Source: Vreelandella andesensis (GTDB lineage: Bacteria > Pseudomonadota > Gammaproteobacteria > Pseudomonadales > Halomonadaceae). From it: DNA of 64,000 nucleotides. Positions within the stretch are counted from its first letter, which is position 1. The number at the start of each line of letters is the position of its first letter. The DNA lies in assembly GCF_003989795.1 (NCBI RefSeq), contig NZ_RZHG01000007.1:62001-126000 (forward strand), written 5' to 3'. Below are positions 34,097 through 42,100 of the stretch, one piece after another. Position numbers and translations under genes: made by a program. The notes beneath the pieces are model-generated. The model was given only the letters and a program-made list of their open reading frames with translations, was not told the DNA's origin and made no database searches.

Positions 34097-34480
34097 ATGA
34101 TTCAACCGGTAAAAACGGATCTCTACGCGGCAAAGGCCCCACTCGAATGGGCTGTGGTCGGCAATGGTATTTTGTTCACTGCGCAAATTCCCATCGGCGC
34201 CGATGGCGCTGTGGTGGAAGGCGGGATTGAAGCACAAACCCGCCAGACGCTGGATAATCTGCAACACACTCTGGAAAGTGCTGGCGCTGGCATGCAGCAA
34301 CTGACTCAGGTATTGATCTATGTGACTCAGCGTGAAGATCTGGCCACGGTTAATCGTATCTATGCGGAATACGTCACCGCACCTTACCCCAATCGGGCCG
34401 CCATTATTGTGTCTGGTTTTGCGCGAGAAGAGATGTTGGTAGAGATGGTTGCCTATGCCGCTGTTTCGGAGATTTTATAA
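34097..34480 (+). CDS. RidA-family protein (enamine/imine deaminase type)
   Basis: A 127-residue protein of the YjgF/YER057c/UK114 (RidA) family. It has the usual N-terminal half (VGNGILFTAQIPIGADGAVV), the helix TRQTLDNLQHTLESAGAGMQ and the C-terminal YPNRAAIIVSGFAREEMLVE, where the Arg equivalent to the RidA catalytic Arg is kept. RidA hydrolyses reactive 2-aminoacrylate and other imines, releasing ammonia. Last gene of the operon, 21 bases after the DUF3726 gene; its presence suggests an imine intermediate in the pathway. Confidence 0.85.
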   Translation: MIQPVKTDLYAAKAPLEWAVVGNGILFTAQIPIGADGAVVEGGIEAQTRQTLDNLQHTLESAGAGMQQLTQVLIYVTQREDLATVNRIYAEYVTAPYPNRAAIIVSGFAREEMLVEMVAYAAVSEIL

Positions 34481-34509
34481 TAGGTCGTCATCGGTACAAG
34501 CGTTATTTG

Positions 34510-34532
34510 AAGCGGCCTACGGGCCGCTTTTT
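34510..34532 (+). terminator. Rho-independent terminator of the betaine-type operon
   Basis: An eight-pair stem (AAGCGGCC with GGCCGCTT) closed by TACG and followed by a run of T to 34532, 30 bases past the RidA stop. Confidence 0.92.
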
Positions 34533-34542
34533 AGTGGTGCGA

Positions 34543-35478
34543 TTAAGCATGCTTCTTCACTAACTGCCCGCAGGAAGGTGCTGCCCAGCGATCATCTTCG
34601 GTGAAGATCACATCGCAAACGACGGGGGAGTATATGCGCCGCACTTCTTCATCAATGAGTTGGCGTAGCGTGTCTTGATGAGCAAGTGTTGAGTTGTGAA
34701 GTGATTTGGGGAGCACCACATGAACCATGATATATAAAAGACGGCCAGGGCGAACCATGCGCACTCGCACTTCTTGGGTATCTATATCCGCAAGCCCGCG
34801 AGCGACCGCTTGACGTACTGGCTTGGCAATCGCTTCATCGGGCGTTTTATTGAGCAGTTCCCGCAGTGCCTGAGAGGCCATGCGCACGGGGACGCCAAGG
34901 CATAGCAGCACAACGGCCATCACCAGTATTGCGTCGACATAGGGCACGATTACCCGCCAGTCTAACCGTTCAAACAGCATAACTAAGCAGAATGCCGCTA
35001 ACACGGCCGCCGAAATAATACTGTTTACCAGCCAGTTAAGTTTGTCGGCAGCGACTAGCGGGCTACTCACATGACGCTGACTGCTGTGCATCACCCAAGC
35101 GGTGAACGAGCAGGCTACGGTGGCAAACAGTGCGTAGATAACGGCAAGCCCCGCTGAAATCTCCCGCCCACCCGTCAGCAGTGCAGCAACGGCATCCACC
35201 AACGCAAAGATGGAAACACCTAATATCAATAACCCTTTGCATAGGTTTACTAACGACTCGAAGTAGCTGTAGCCAAACGGATAGGATTCGCTATCGGGGC
35301 GGCTGGCTAGCTTGCTCACCTTAATGGTGACCAGCGCTACGCTAAAGTAGATAAGGTTAAATAAACCATCCAACAAAATAGCCTGGGAGTTAGACGCCAG
35401 CGTCGCAGTGATACCTGCACAGCCAATCAGCAGTGCCATAAAAGCGGAAAAAGCTAAGGTGCGGGATTCTGTTTTCAC
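34543..35478 (-). CDS. Cation diffusion facilitator-family transporter with degenerate metal site
   Basis: A 311-residue protein with five to six transmembrane helices and a C-terminal cytoplasmic domain in CDF order. Compared with E. coli YiiP (site residues D45, D49, H153, D157), the second helix reads LLDGLFNLIYF (Asp kept, second Asp replaced by Asn) and the fifth reads AADKLNWLVNS (His and Asp both replaced by Asn). The usual HP-GHGR-E block after helix two is YPFGYSYFESL. The fold is clear; the transported ion is not, and zinc transport is doubtful. Monocistronic, convergent with the betaine-type operon. Confidence 0.8.
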   Translation of the reverse strand: MKTESRTLAFSAFMALLIGCAGITATLASNSQAILLDGLFNLIYFSVALVTIKVSKLASRPDSESYPFGYSYFESLVNLCKGLLILGVSIFALVDAVAALLTGGREISAGLAVIYALFATVACSFTAWVMHSSQRHVSSPLVAADKLNWLVNSIISAAVLAAFCLVMLFERLDWRVIVPYVDAILVMAVVLLCLGVPVRMASQALRELLNKTPDEAIAKPVRQAVARGLADIDTQEVRVRMVRPGRLLYIMVHVVLPKSLHNSTLAHQDTLRQLIDEEVRRIYSPVVCDVIFTEDDRWAAPSCGQLVKKHA

Positions 35479-35609
35479 GACCGTTTTGCTCCGATATTAC
35501 CTATTCAAGAGGCCGGCAAGCATAGCAATATCATTGGTCGCAATGTCAGTGATTTTATTAGCAGCCAGCCCTGGAGCCGCTTGAGGCATGCACCAGGGCT
35601 GCGGAAGGT

Positions 35610-36164
35610 TTAAGGTGCCAGCGAAAATAGCGCTGGCATTATTTCCGCTTCTTTTTGAATGTTGTCATCCAGCGGTGTGTGATAAGTCTTGAGCAGATAG
35701 CCCAACACCGTATAGAACCCTACCATAGCGATCAGGTCGATAACGGCCTTGCGCCCAATAGCATCAGCGAGCTTTGCTTCTTGCTCAGGAGACAGCATTC
35801 GCTGGTCGAATAATGCATTTACCGCGCTAACAATAAGGCCGTCAACACCATCGGGCATCTCTCTAATCGCATTAATCCGCGCCTCGGAAAACCCTAGGGC
35901 GAGGGCTCGGCTGACATGATGCGCCCACTCATAACTCGACTCCATGCGCAGGCTCGCGCGCAGAATTACCACTTCGGTTAATTCTGGCCCTAGCGCATTT
36001 TCTTTAACAACATGCTGGCGCAAAGGTGCCCAGGCGTTTAGCAAGGCCGGGTGATGGGCCATGGTGCGATAAACATTGAGCGCACCAGCAAAGTCATCGC
36101 GTAAATCGGCGATTTCGGTTGGCCAATCGGCATCAGAGATCGGTGGGCAGGGAGAGGGCGTCAT
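35610..36164 (-). CDS. Carboxymuconolactone decarboxylase (CMD) family protein
   Basis: A 184-residue all-helical protein when started at the ATG at 36164, which has GGAG seven bases upstream; the frame reaches further to 36200 but overlaps the aminotransferase stop. The core ALGPELTEVVILRASLRM with ESSYEWAHHVSRALALGFSE is the CMD/AhpD-like signature. The AhpD CxxC pair is absent, so it is not a thiol peroxidase partner. It follows the aminotransferase gene closely on the same strand and probably acts in the same pathway, possibly as a decarboxylase or isomerase. Substrate unknown. Confidence 0.8.
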   Translation of the reverse strand: MTPSPCPPISDADWPTEIADLRDDFAGALNVYRTMAHHPALLNAWAPLRQHVVKENALGPELTEVVILRASLRMESSYEWAHHVSRALALGFSEARINAIREMPDGVDGLIVSAVNALFDQRMLSPEQEAKLADAIGRKAVIDLIAMVGFYTVLGYLLKTYHTPLDDNIQKEAEIMPALFSLAP

Positions 36165-36196
36165 GGGTGAGCTCCATTTAGATAGGGTTCGTGCCA

Positions 36197-37522
36197 TCAC
36201 TCGGCGATGGCGGCGTTGATGGCGTCGGCAAGGCGCTCAATGATCAGATCGACGTCATGTGGGGCAATGATATAAGGCGGTGCCAACAGGATATGGTCAC
36301 CGTGAACGCCATCAATAGTGCCACCCATTGGGTAGCTAATTAGGCCCCGTGCCATGGCTTGTCGCTTAATCTTGGCGTGAATTTTTCGGCTTGGATCGAA
36401 AGGCGTTTTAGTGTCACGGTCGGCTACAATTTCGATACCGCGAAATAATCCTCTTCCGCGGATGTCGCCGACGTGGGGAGAAGCACCGAGAACGGCTTCC
36501 AAGCCGCTCTGTAATTTCGCACCCATGGCATTAACGTTAGCCATTGTTTCGGGGCGGGCAATAATTTCAACGACTTTATTGGCAGTTGCGGCGGCAACCG
36601 GGTGGCCAATGTAAGTATGCCCGTGCTGAAACAAGCCCGAACCGTTGGCAAAGCTGTCATAAATTTTTTCCGACAACATGACCGCGCCAATCGGTTGATA
36701 ACCGCCACCCAGGCCTTTGGCTATCGTGATGATATCCGGGATGACATCATCTTGCTCGCAAGCGAAGACAGTGCCGGTGCGCCCCATGCCACACATCACT
36801 TCGTCTAGGATCAGTAATACCCCATATTTGTCGCAAATCTTACGCACGCGCTTAAAGTAATCAGCGACAGAAGCAACAGCGCCAAGGGTAGCACCTACGA
36901 CGGGCTCGGCAACGAAGGCCATGACCTCTTCAGGGCCAAGTTCGAGAATTTTCGCTTCGAGTTCGTCTGCCAGCCGAGCGGCATAAGCCTCCGGTGATTC
37001 ATCAGCGCCTTTATCGCGATAGGCATAGCAGGGAGAGACGTGGTGAGTTTCAGGCAAAATGGGCTGAAACTGTTTGCGCCGCATGGCATTGCCACCCGTT
37101 GCCAACGCACCAATGGTGTTGCCGTGGTAACTCTGGCGCCTAGCAATGATATGCCTACGCTGGGGAGCGCCAATTTCTACAAAATATTGCCGAGCCATTT
37201 TCAGCGCCGCTTCAACGGCCTCTGATCCGCCCGACACCAGATAGACGTAATTCAGCCCTTCGGGGGCTAAGTCGACAAGCTTCTCGGCAAGCGCTTCGGC
37301 AGCGTCGGTGGTGAAAAAAGATGTATGGGCGTAACAGAGGTTATCGATCTGAGCGCGCATCGCCGCTAATACTTCTGGATGGGCATGCCCCACACTGGTG
37401 ACTGCAGCACCTCCCGAGGCATCCAAATACTGGCGCCCGTTGGTGTCTGTGATATAGACGCCTTGGGCCGATGCGGCATGGGGTAGGGTTGGGCCGATGC
37501 TGCGATGAAGAATACGAGTCAT
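36197..37522 (-). CDS. Class-III (omega) aminotransferase
   Basis: A 441-residue PLP enzyme of fold type I, class III. The PLP-binding region includes VSGGSEAVEAALKMAR (about 100-115), the Asp in LLILDEVMCGMGRTG and the Schiff-base Lys in IITIAKGLGGGYQPIGA (about 273). Members move an amino group from an amine or omega-amino acid to pyruvate or 2-oxoglutarate. Transcribed with the CMD-family gene and divergent from the RpiR regulator, which probably controls it. The natural substrate cannot be read from sequence. Confidence 0.9.
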   Translation of the reverse strand: MTRILHRSIGPTLPHAASAQGVYITDTNGRQYLDASGGAAVTSVGHAHPEVLAAMRAQIDNLCYAHTSFFTTDAAEALAEKLVDLAPEGLNYVYLVSGGSEAVEAALKMARQYFVEIGAPQRRHIIARRQSYHGNTIGALATGGNAMRRKQFQPILPETHHVSPCYAYRDKGADESPEAYAARLADELEAKILELGPEEVMAFVAEPVVGATLGAVASVADYFKRVRKICDKYGVLLILDEVMCGMGRTGTVFACEQDDVIPDIITIAKGLGGGYQPIGAVMLSEKIYDSFANGSGLFQHGHTYIGHPVAAATANKVVEIIARPETMANVNAMGAKLQSGLEAVLGASPHVGDIRGRGLFRGIEIVADRDTKTPFDPSRKIHAKIKRQAMARGLISYPMGGTIDGVHGDHILLAPPYIIAPHDVDLIIERLADAINAAIAE

Positions 37523-37592
37523 GAAAGCGGTTCCTTATAGTCACCAAGCGATGTGAGCACGCCATGATGATCAGATTGGCACAACCTCGCCG

Positions 37593-37618
37593 ATAAATGC
37601 AACAAATGAATCATTTAT
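37593..37618. promoter_or_regulatory. Candidate operator for the RpiR regulator
   Basis: A dyad ATAAATG, twelve bases, CATTTAT overlaps a second tight palindrome AAATGA-A-TCATTT (37604-37616). It lies in the 188-base divergent region between the aminotransferase and the RpiR gene, the expected place for the operator. Binding by that regulator is inference. Confidence 0.4.
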
Positions 37619-37710
37619 GTTTATCTTAAAACATATAGATCATTGTTTTTTGAGAACAGTAACGTTTAAATCGGATGCTGTTTTAGCAAGCCGTATAAGA
37701 GGCAACACAC

Positions 37711-38598
37711 ATGCCGCAGCGCGACCCTTTAAGGGAACAGATTATCGCCCAGTACGATGCTATGTCGCCGCAGCTTCAGCAGGCAGCCCGCTACGTGCTT
37801 GAACACCCGGATGAAGTGGCACTGGTTTCTATGCGTGAATTAGCGCGCCATGCAGCAGTGCAACCCGCCACCATGACTCGGCTGGCAAAGTTCTTGGGAA
37901 TGCAGGGGTACGATGATATCCGAGAACATTATGTGGCAGCGCTGAGGCGGGGAAGTGATGGGTTCGCCGCGAAAGTTCGCCAGCGGGGCGACGTTGCCCC
38001 AGAGACGGTCAATGAGAATATCGCTGCGCATATGCTTCAGGGGCTGAGTGCTCAGATGACCAAGCTCTGTGAACCCGACTCGCTACAGCGGCTGAAAGCC
38101 ATTGCTCATACGCTGGAATCGGCGGGAAAAGTGTATGTGCTAGGGTTGCGCTCATGCCATTCCGTGGCGTGGCATTTTCATTATGTGATGTCATTGTTGG
38201 GTGATCGCTCAGTTCACCTAGACGGACCCGCGGGAACGGGTGGCGATGGGCTAATTCGTGCCACACTCGAAGATGTCTTGTTTGTTGTTTCAGTTAAACC
38301 TTATGCCGTCGCGACGCTGGAGCTTACCCAGTTGGCAAAAGACAAGGGGCTGACGATTGTGTCTATCACCGATAGCGAAGTATCGCCGCTGGTAGGCATG
38401 TCGGATCAGACGATTTTTTGCCCCACTGAAAGTTACAGCTTCTTTCATACATTAACGCCCGCCTTAGCCATCTCTGAGGTACTTTGCACCTTACTGGCAG
38501 AAGATGACCGACCAAAAGCGTTAGACGCTTTGCAGCAGGCGGATGAACATTTCTTGAGCTTGAACACCTATTCAGCCACTATTCCGCGGCGGGAGTGA
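37711..38598 (+). CDS. MurR/RpiR-family transcriptional regulator
   Basis: A 295-residue regulator: N-terminal helix-turn-helix of the RpiR type (about residues 1-75, with LARHAAVQPATMTRLAKFLG) and a C-terminal SIS domain (about 125-260, with VYVLGLRSCHSVAWHFHYVM and VVSVKPYA). SIS domains usually bind phosphosugars, but RpiR proteins beside aminotransferases often answer to amino compounds. Divergent from the aminotransferase-CMD pair. No sugar genes are near. Confidence 0.88.
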   Translation: MPQRDPLREQIIAQYDAMSPQLQQAARYVLEHPDEVALVSMRELARHAAVQPATMTRLAKFLGMQGYDDIREHYVAALRRGSDGFAAKVRQRGDVAPETVNENIAAHMLQGLSAQMTKLCEPDSLQRLKAIAHTLESAGKVYVLGLRSCHSVAWHFHYVMSLLGDRSVHLDGPAGTGGDGLIRATLEDVLFVVSVKPYAVATLELTQLAKDKGLTIVSITDSEVSPLVGMSDQTIFCPTESYSFFHTLTPALAISEVLCTLLAEDDRPKALDALQQADEHFLSLNTYSATIPRRE

Positions 38599-38786
38599 CG
38601 TCATCGAAAAGCAGGTATCTTGACTCTCTCAGCCAAGCAGCGACTCAGGAAAATGCTACTAGGCCAGCTTTCAGAGTGATTGGCTAGCATCGGTGGTGGC
38701 GTGCTCGCGCGCTCAGCTGGCCTTTGGTACTCAGCGCAGAAGCTGTATTTTATAACTAAAATCATTACTTGAAGAGGAACGACCAA

Positions 38787-39686
38787 ATGCGTGCGCTAAG
38801 CAAACAACTAACCCAGAAATGGCCTGAGGCCTTGATGCGCCTTAGCCAGCGGGTTTTAGCGTCCTTTGGCCGCGAATCAGCCACGCATTTACGCCTTCCT
38901 CTTAGTGGTGAATGCCGCTCTGGAACGGTGTATTTAGTCGGTGCAGGAAGTGGTGATATGGAGCTGCTCACCCTGAAAGCTGCGCGGCTGCTGATGCAGG
39001 CCGATGCAGTCGTCTATGACCGCTTAGTGGGTGACGATGTGCTGGGGCTCATACCGCCAGGCACCGAACGCTATTATGTGGGGAAAGCACGCGGCCATCA
39101 TAGTGTGCCCCAGGCTGAGATAGGCGCGCTGGTCGTCTCACTGGCACAGGCAGGTAAGTCGGTTGTGCGTTTGAAAGGCGGCGATCCAGGTGTGTTTGGG
39201 CGCATGGGTGAAGAATTGAAGGCGTTAGCGAAAGCTTCAATATCAGCCGAAATAGTGCCTGGCATTACCGCTGCCTCGGCAGCCGCTGCGGGCATGGGAA
39301 TTCCGCTAACCGACCGTGGCCACGCCCAACAGCTGCGCTTTATTACTGCGCAGCTGTGCCGGGAAGGCGGCACGCCGGATTGGGCATCCCTTGCCCGTCA
39401 GGACGAAACCTTGGTGTTCTATATGGGACTTTCCAAAGTAGCTGCTATCTGCCATGGCCTTCGCCAGGCGGGGCTGCCGGATACGTGGCCTATCATGCTG
39501 GTAGCAAACGCTAGCCAGCCTGAACAGCAATCCTTGGTGAGCACGTTGGCGGATATGCCCAGGCTGCTCGCTGCTCAACCATTGCCCTCGCCGTGCCTGA
39601 TCATGGTGGGCAGCGTAGTGAGCATGGTGGCAGAAAGCCCTGTTGCAAACACGTTAGTCACTTGCGGTGATCAGGGGGCATCGTAA
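38787..39686 (+). CDS. cobA: Uroporphyrinogen-III C-methyltransferase (SUMT), CysG-derived
   Basis: SUMT makes precorrin-2 from uroporphyrinogen III with two SAM, the branch point to siroheme and cobalamin. I start at the ATG at 38787 behind AGAGGA, giving 299 residues. The SAM-binding loop VYLVGAGSGDMELLTLKA, VVYDRLV, KGGDPGVFGRMGEEL and VPGITAASAAAAGMGIPLT are all present. About 50 residues precede the SUMT core and end RLPLSG--RSGTVYLVG, which looks like the linker of CysG; the precorrin-2 dehydrogenase/ferrochelatase domain itself is missing. Those steps must be supplied elsewhere. Confidence 0.88.
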   Translation: MRALSKQLTQKWPEALMRLSQRVLASFGRESATHLRLPLSGECRSGTVYLVGAGSGDMELLTLKAARLLMQADAVVYDRLVGDDVLGLIPPGTERYYVGKARGHHSVPQAEIGALVVSLAQAGKSVVRLKGGDPGVFGRMGEELKALAKASISAEIVPGITAASAAAAGMGIPLTDRGHAQQLRFITAQLCREGGTPDWASLARQDETLVFYMGLSKVAAICHGLRQAGLPDTWPIMLVANASQPEQQSLVSTLADMPRLLAAQPLPSPCLIMVGSVVSMVAESPVANTLVTCGDQGAS

Positions 39687-39794
39687 GGTGCCCGGAACTT
39701 GGCCAATCTAATTTGGTCCCATAAATGGCGAGAACAATAGCGTCGCCTCGTTAAGCGTTTGTTAACGTTTTTTTTAAAGACTCAGGAGTACGAT

Positions 39795-39974
39795 GTGAAA
39801 AAAGGCAAGATACGCGATAACGCGCTAAAAGCGCAGCTGCGAACGCCCATGTTCAAAATGCAGCAGCAAACACCAAAAAAAGGCAAAGGTAGCTATTCCC
39901 GCAAAGGTAGCTCTAACAAAGTTTGCTCTCACAAAGGTAATATGGCGGGACGAGGGCATCGCCAAGCCGCCTAA
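39795..39974 (+). CDS. arfA: Ribosome rescue factor ArfA
   Basis: A 59-residue basic protein that releases ribosomes stalled on non-stop mRNA by recruiting RF2, the backup to tmRNA. The core KKGKIRDNALKAQLRTPMF with KKGKGSYSRKG matches ArfA (IKDNA-EALL-DPLF, KGKGSY-RKG). The start is a GTG at 39795, six bases after AGGAG; an ATG one base out of frame at 39793 is followed at once by TGA. The 3' end lies in a strong hairpin that spans the stop codon, as known for arfA genes whose own message is truncated. Confidence 0.92.
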   Translation: MKKGKIRDNALKAQLRTPMFKMQQQTPKKGKGSYSRKGSSNKVCSHKGNMAGRGHRQAA

Positions 39975-39994
39975 GCAGGCGCTTTGGCGATGCC
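39955..39994 (+). promoter_or_regulatory. Hairpin across the arfA stop codon
   Basis: Arms GGCATCGCCAA and TTGGCGATGCC pair over 11 bases; inside them GCCT and AGGC pair again, leaving AAGC as loop. The TAA stop (39972-39974) is in the apical part. RNase III cleavage or termination here would yield arfA mRNA without a stop codon, the known way tmRNA keeps ArfA low when trans-translation works. Confidence 0.8.
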
Positions 39995-40046
39995 TTCCCA
40001 GGCATTATACTGCCCGACCTTTGTACCGAGCAGCTCTCATCAGCTT

Positions 40047-40072
40047 GGCTGACCTACTGGGTCGGCTTTTTT
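40047..40072 (+). terminator. Terminator downstream of arfA
   Basis: Stem GGCTGACC with GGTCGGCT (two G-U pairs) and a five-base loop, followed by six T. Its T run touches the stop codon of the convergent ABC transporter gene. Confidence 0.75.
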
Positions 40073-41918
40073 ATTGATAGCCTTCTGCCTGAAGGTTAAA
40101 CAACAACGCATATTGGCCATTCGCTGCTAGCAGCGTTTCATGGGTGCCGCGTTCAATAATTGTCCCTTGGTCAATCACAATAATTTGGTCGGCGCTGCGC
40201 ACCGTCGAGAAGCGGTGGGAGATTAAAATCGTCATTTTATCGCGGCTATGCTCGCGGAAACGAGCGAACACTTCTGCTTCCGCTGCGGCATCCATGGCAG
40301 CAGTTGGCTCATCTAACACTAAAATGTCAGCATTTTTTCGCATATAGGCGCGCGATAGGGCTACTTTCTGCCACTGACCGCCTGAAAGTTCCTGGCCATT
40401 TTTAAACCAGCGGCCAAGCTGGGTTTGGTAACCCTGTGGCATGCGGTCGATAAAACTATCGGCCATGCCATCGTGGGCAGCTTGCTGCCAGCGTTGCTCG
40501 TCGCCAAAGGCATGCGTATCACCAACGCCCAAGTTTTCACCTACGGAAAGCTGATAACGTACAAAATCCTGGAAAATAACCCCAACCCGTTCCCGTAATG
40601 CCTGAGTATTCCAGTGATTAAGGTCGCTGCCGTCTAACAAAATTCTTCCCTTGGTGGGGCGATAAAGCCGTGTTAAGAGCTTAATTAGCGTGGTTTTTCC
40701 CGAGCCGTTTTCGCCAACGAGCGCAATACTTCTGCCTGGGGCTAAATGCAGCGAAATATCGTGCAATACTTCGCTGCCACCAGGGTAAGAAAAGCTGACG
40801 TGCTCAAAGCGAAGCCCGTCTCCTGGTGTGGTGCCCTGGGTGAGCTGGCCTTCTTCCGTTTCCGTTGGTTGCTCCAGGTATTCGTAAAGATTCGATAAGT
40901 AAAGGTTATCTTCGTACATGCCGCTGACGGCCGTCAGGCTTGCCGATAACGCTCCTTGGCCCTGTTTAAATACCATTAAGTACATGGTCATTTGGCCCAG
41001 GGTAAGTGCCCCTGCCACTGTTTCGACCACCACCCAGCCGTAAGCGGCGTAAAACGTGAGCGTGCCCAGCAAGCCGAGGATAAATCCCCAGCTTTCCCGG
41101 CGTAGCGTTAGGCGGCGGTCTTCGGCAAATAGACGAGTAAAAATATCTCGGTAGCGCTGTAGGAAAAGGCCTTCTAGGCCAAACAGCTTTACTTCTTTAA
41201 TACTGTCTTCCCGGGCGAGCACGGTTTCTAGGTACATCTGCATGCGGGTTTGCGGAGAACGCCAGCGAAACAACCGGAAGGCATCGCCGGAAAATTTAGC
41301 TTCTGAGAGAAATACCGGCAGCGCTCCCGCTATCAGTATCAATATCGCCCATGGCGAGAATTGCACCAGTAGGAATCCAAAACTGACCAGCGAAATAGCA
41401 TTCTGTAGCAGCCCAAAGGTTTTATTTACCAGGGCAAGCGGGCGTGTAGATGCTTCGCGGCGTGCACGAGTGAGCTTGTCGTAAAGTTCGGAGTCTTCAA
41501 ACTGACTGAGTGATAACGTGCCGGCTTTCTCTAAAATCATTACATTGACTTTCTGGCCTAACAGCGCACGCAATAGCGATTGCTGGGCTGACAGCCCGCG
41601 CTGAGCCAGGGCAATAAACGCAATAATCAATCCTTCCAGAGCCACTAAGCCTAATACCGGGGTGAGCGTTTCCCAAAGATTAGGTGAGCTAGCTGCCTGA
41701 TAGCTTTCCATTGCCGCTACGACGCCATCCACAATCAGTTGGCCGACCCAAGCGGCAACCGCAGGCAGCACCCCAGCTATCAAGGTGCATATCGCTAAGC
41801 CTAGCATCATCCAGCGCGAGGTTTCCCACACCAGCGCAAGCGCCCTCCGACTATAGCGAAACACACTAAAGAAACCACTGAAAGGGGAGTGAGGGGGTGC
41901 AGAAGAGGGTGGTGTCAT
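40071..41918 (-). CDS. ABC exporter half-transporter (fused membrane and ATPase domains)
   Basis: A 615-residue protein: membrane domain with six helices (about residues 30-330) and an ATPase domain with Walker A GENGSGKTT (about 404), signature LSGGQWQKVALSRAY and Walker B ILVLDEPTAAMDA, plus the switch His in ISHRFSTVR. It works as a dimer at the inner membrane. It resembles lipid/multidrug-type exporters, but there is no peptidase or partner gene to define the cargo. Single gene; terminators on both sides. Confidence 0.87.
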   Translation of the reverse strand: MTPPSSAPPHSPFSGFFSVFRYSRRALALVWETSRWMMLGLAICTLIAGVLPAVAAWVGQLIVDGVVAAMESYQAASSPNLWETLTPVLGLVALEGLIIAFIALAQRGLSAQQSLLRALLGQKVNVMILEKAGTLSLSQFEDSELYDKLTRARREASTRPLALVNKTFGLLQNAISLVSFGFLLVQFSPWAILILIAGALPVFLSEAKFSGDAFRLFRWRSPQTRMQMYLETVLAREDSIKEVKLFGLEGLFLQRYRDIFTRLFAEDRRLTLRRESWGFILGLLGTLTFYAAYGWVVVETVAGALTLGQMTMYLMVFKQGQGALSASLTAVSGMYEDNLYLSNLYEYLEQPTETEEGQLTQGTTPGDGLRFEHVSFSYPGGSEVLHDISLHLAPGRSIALVGENGSGKTTLIKLLTRLYRPTKGRILLDGSDLNHWNTQALRERVGVIFQDFVRYQLSVGENLGVGDTHAFGDEQRWQQAAHDGMADSFIDRMPQGYQTQLGRWFKNGQELSGGQWQKVALSRAYMRKNADILVLDEPTAAMDAAAEAEVFARFREHSRDKMTILISHRFSTVRSADQIIVIDQGTIIERGTHETLLAANGQYALLFNLQAEGYQ

Positions 41919-42100
41919 TGGTCAGCAACATAACCTGTAAAAGTGGCTAACATGATGAGGTGCTTTAACGTTGATAGCCAGCCTACTATTTATGCGGGAT
42001 TGCTCAGTAGTAGGCATGGAAGCACTTTTTTAGAAAAAACTGTTTTAGGAAGCGCGGTATTGAACAGCACGGTGCTGGAAACACAGTGTTGAAAGGTGTT

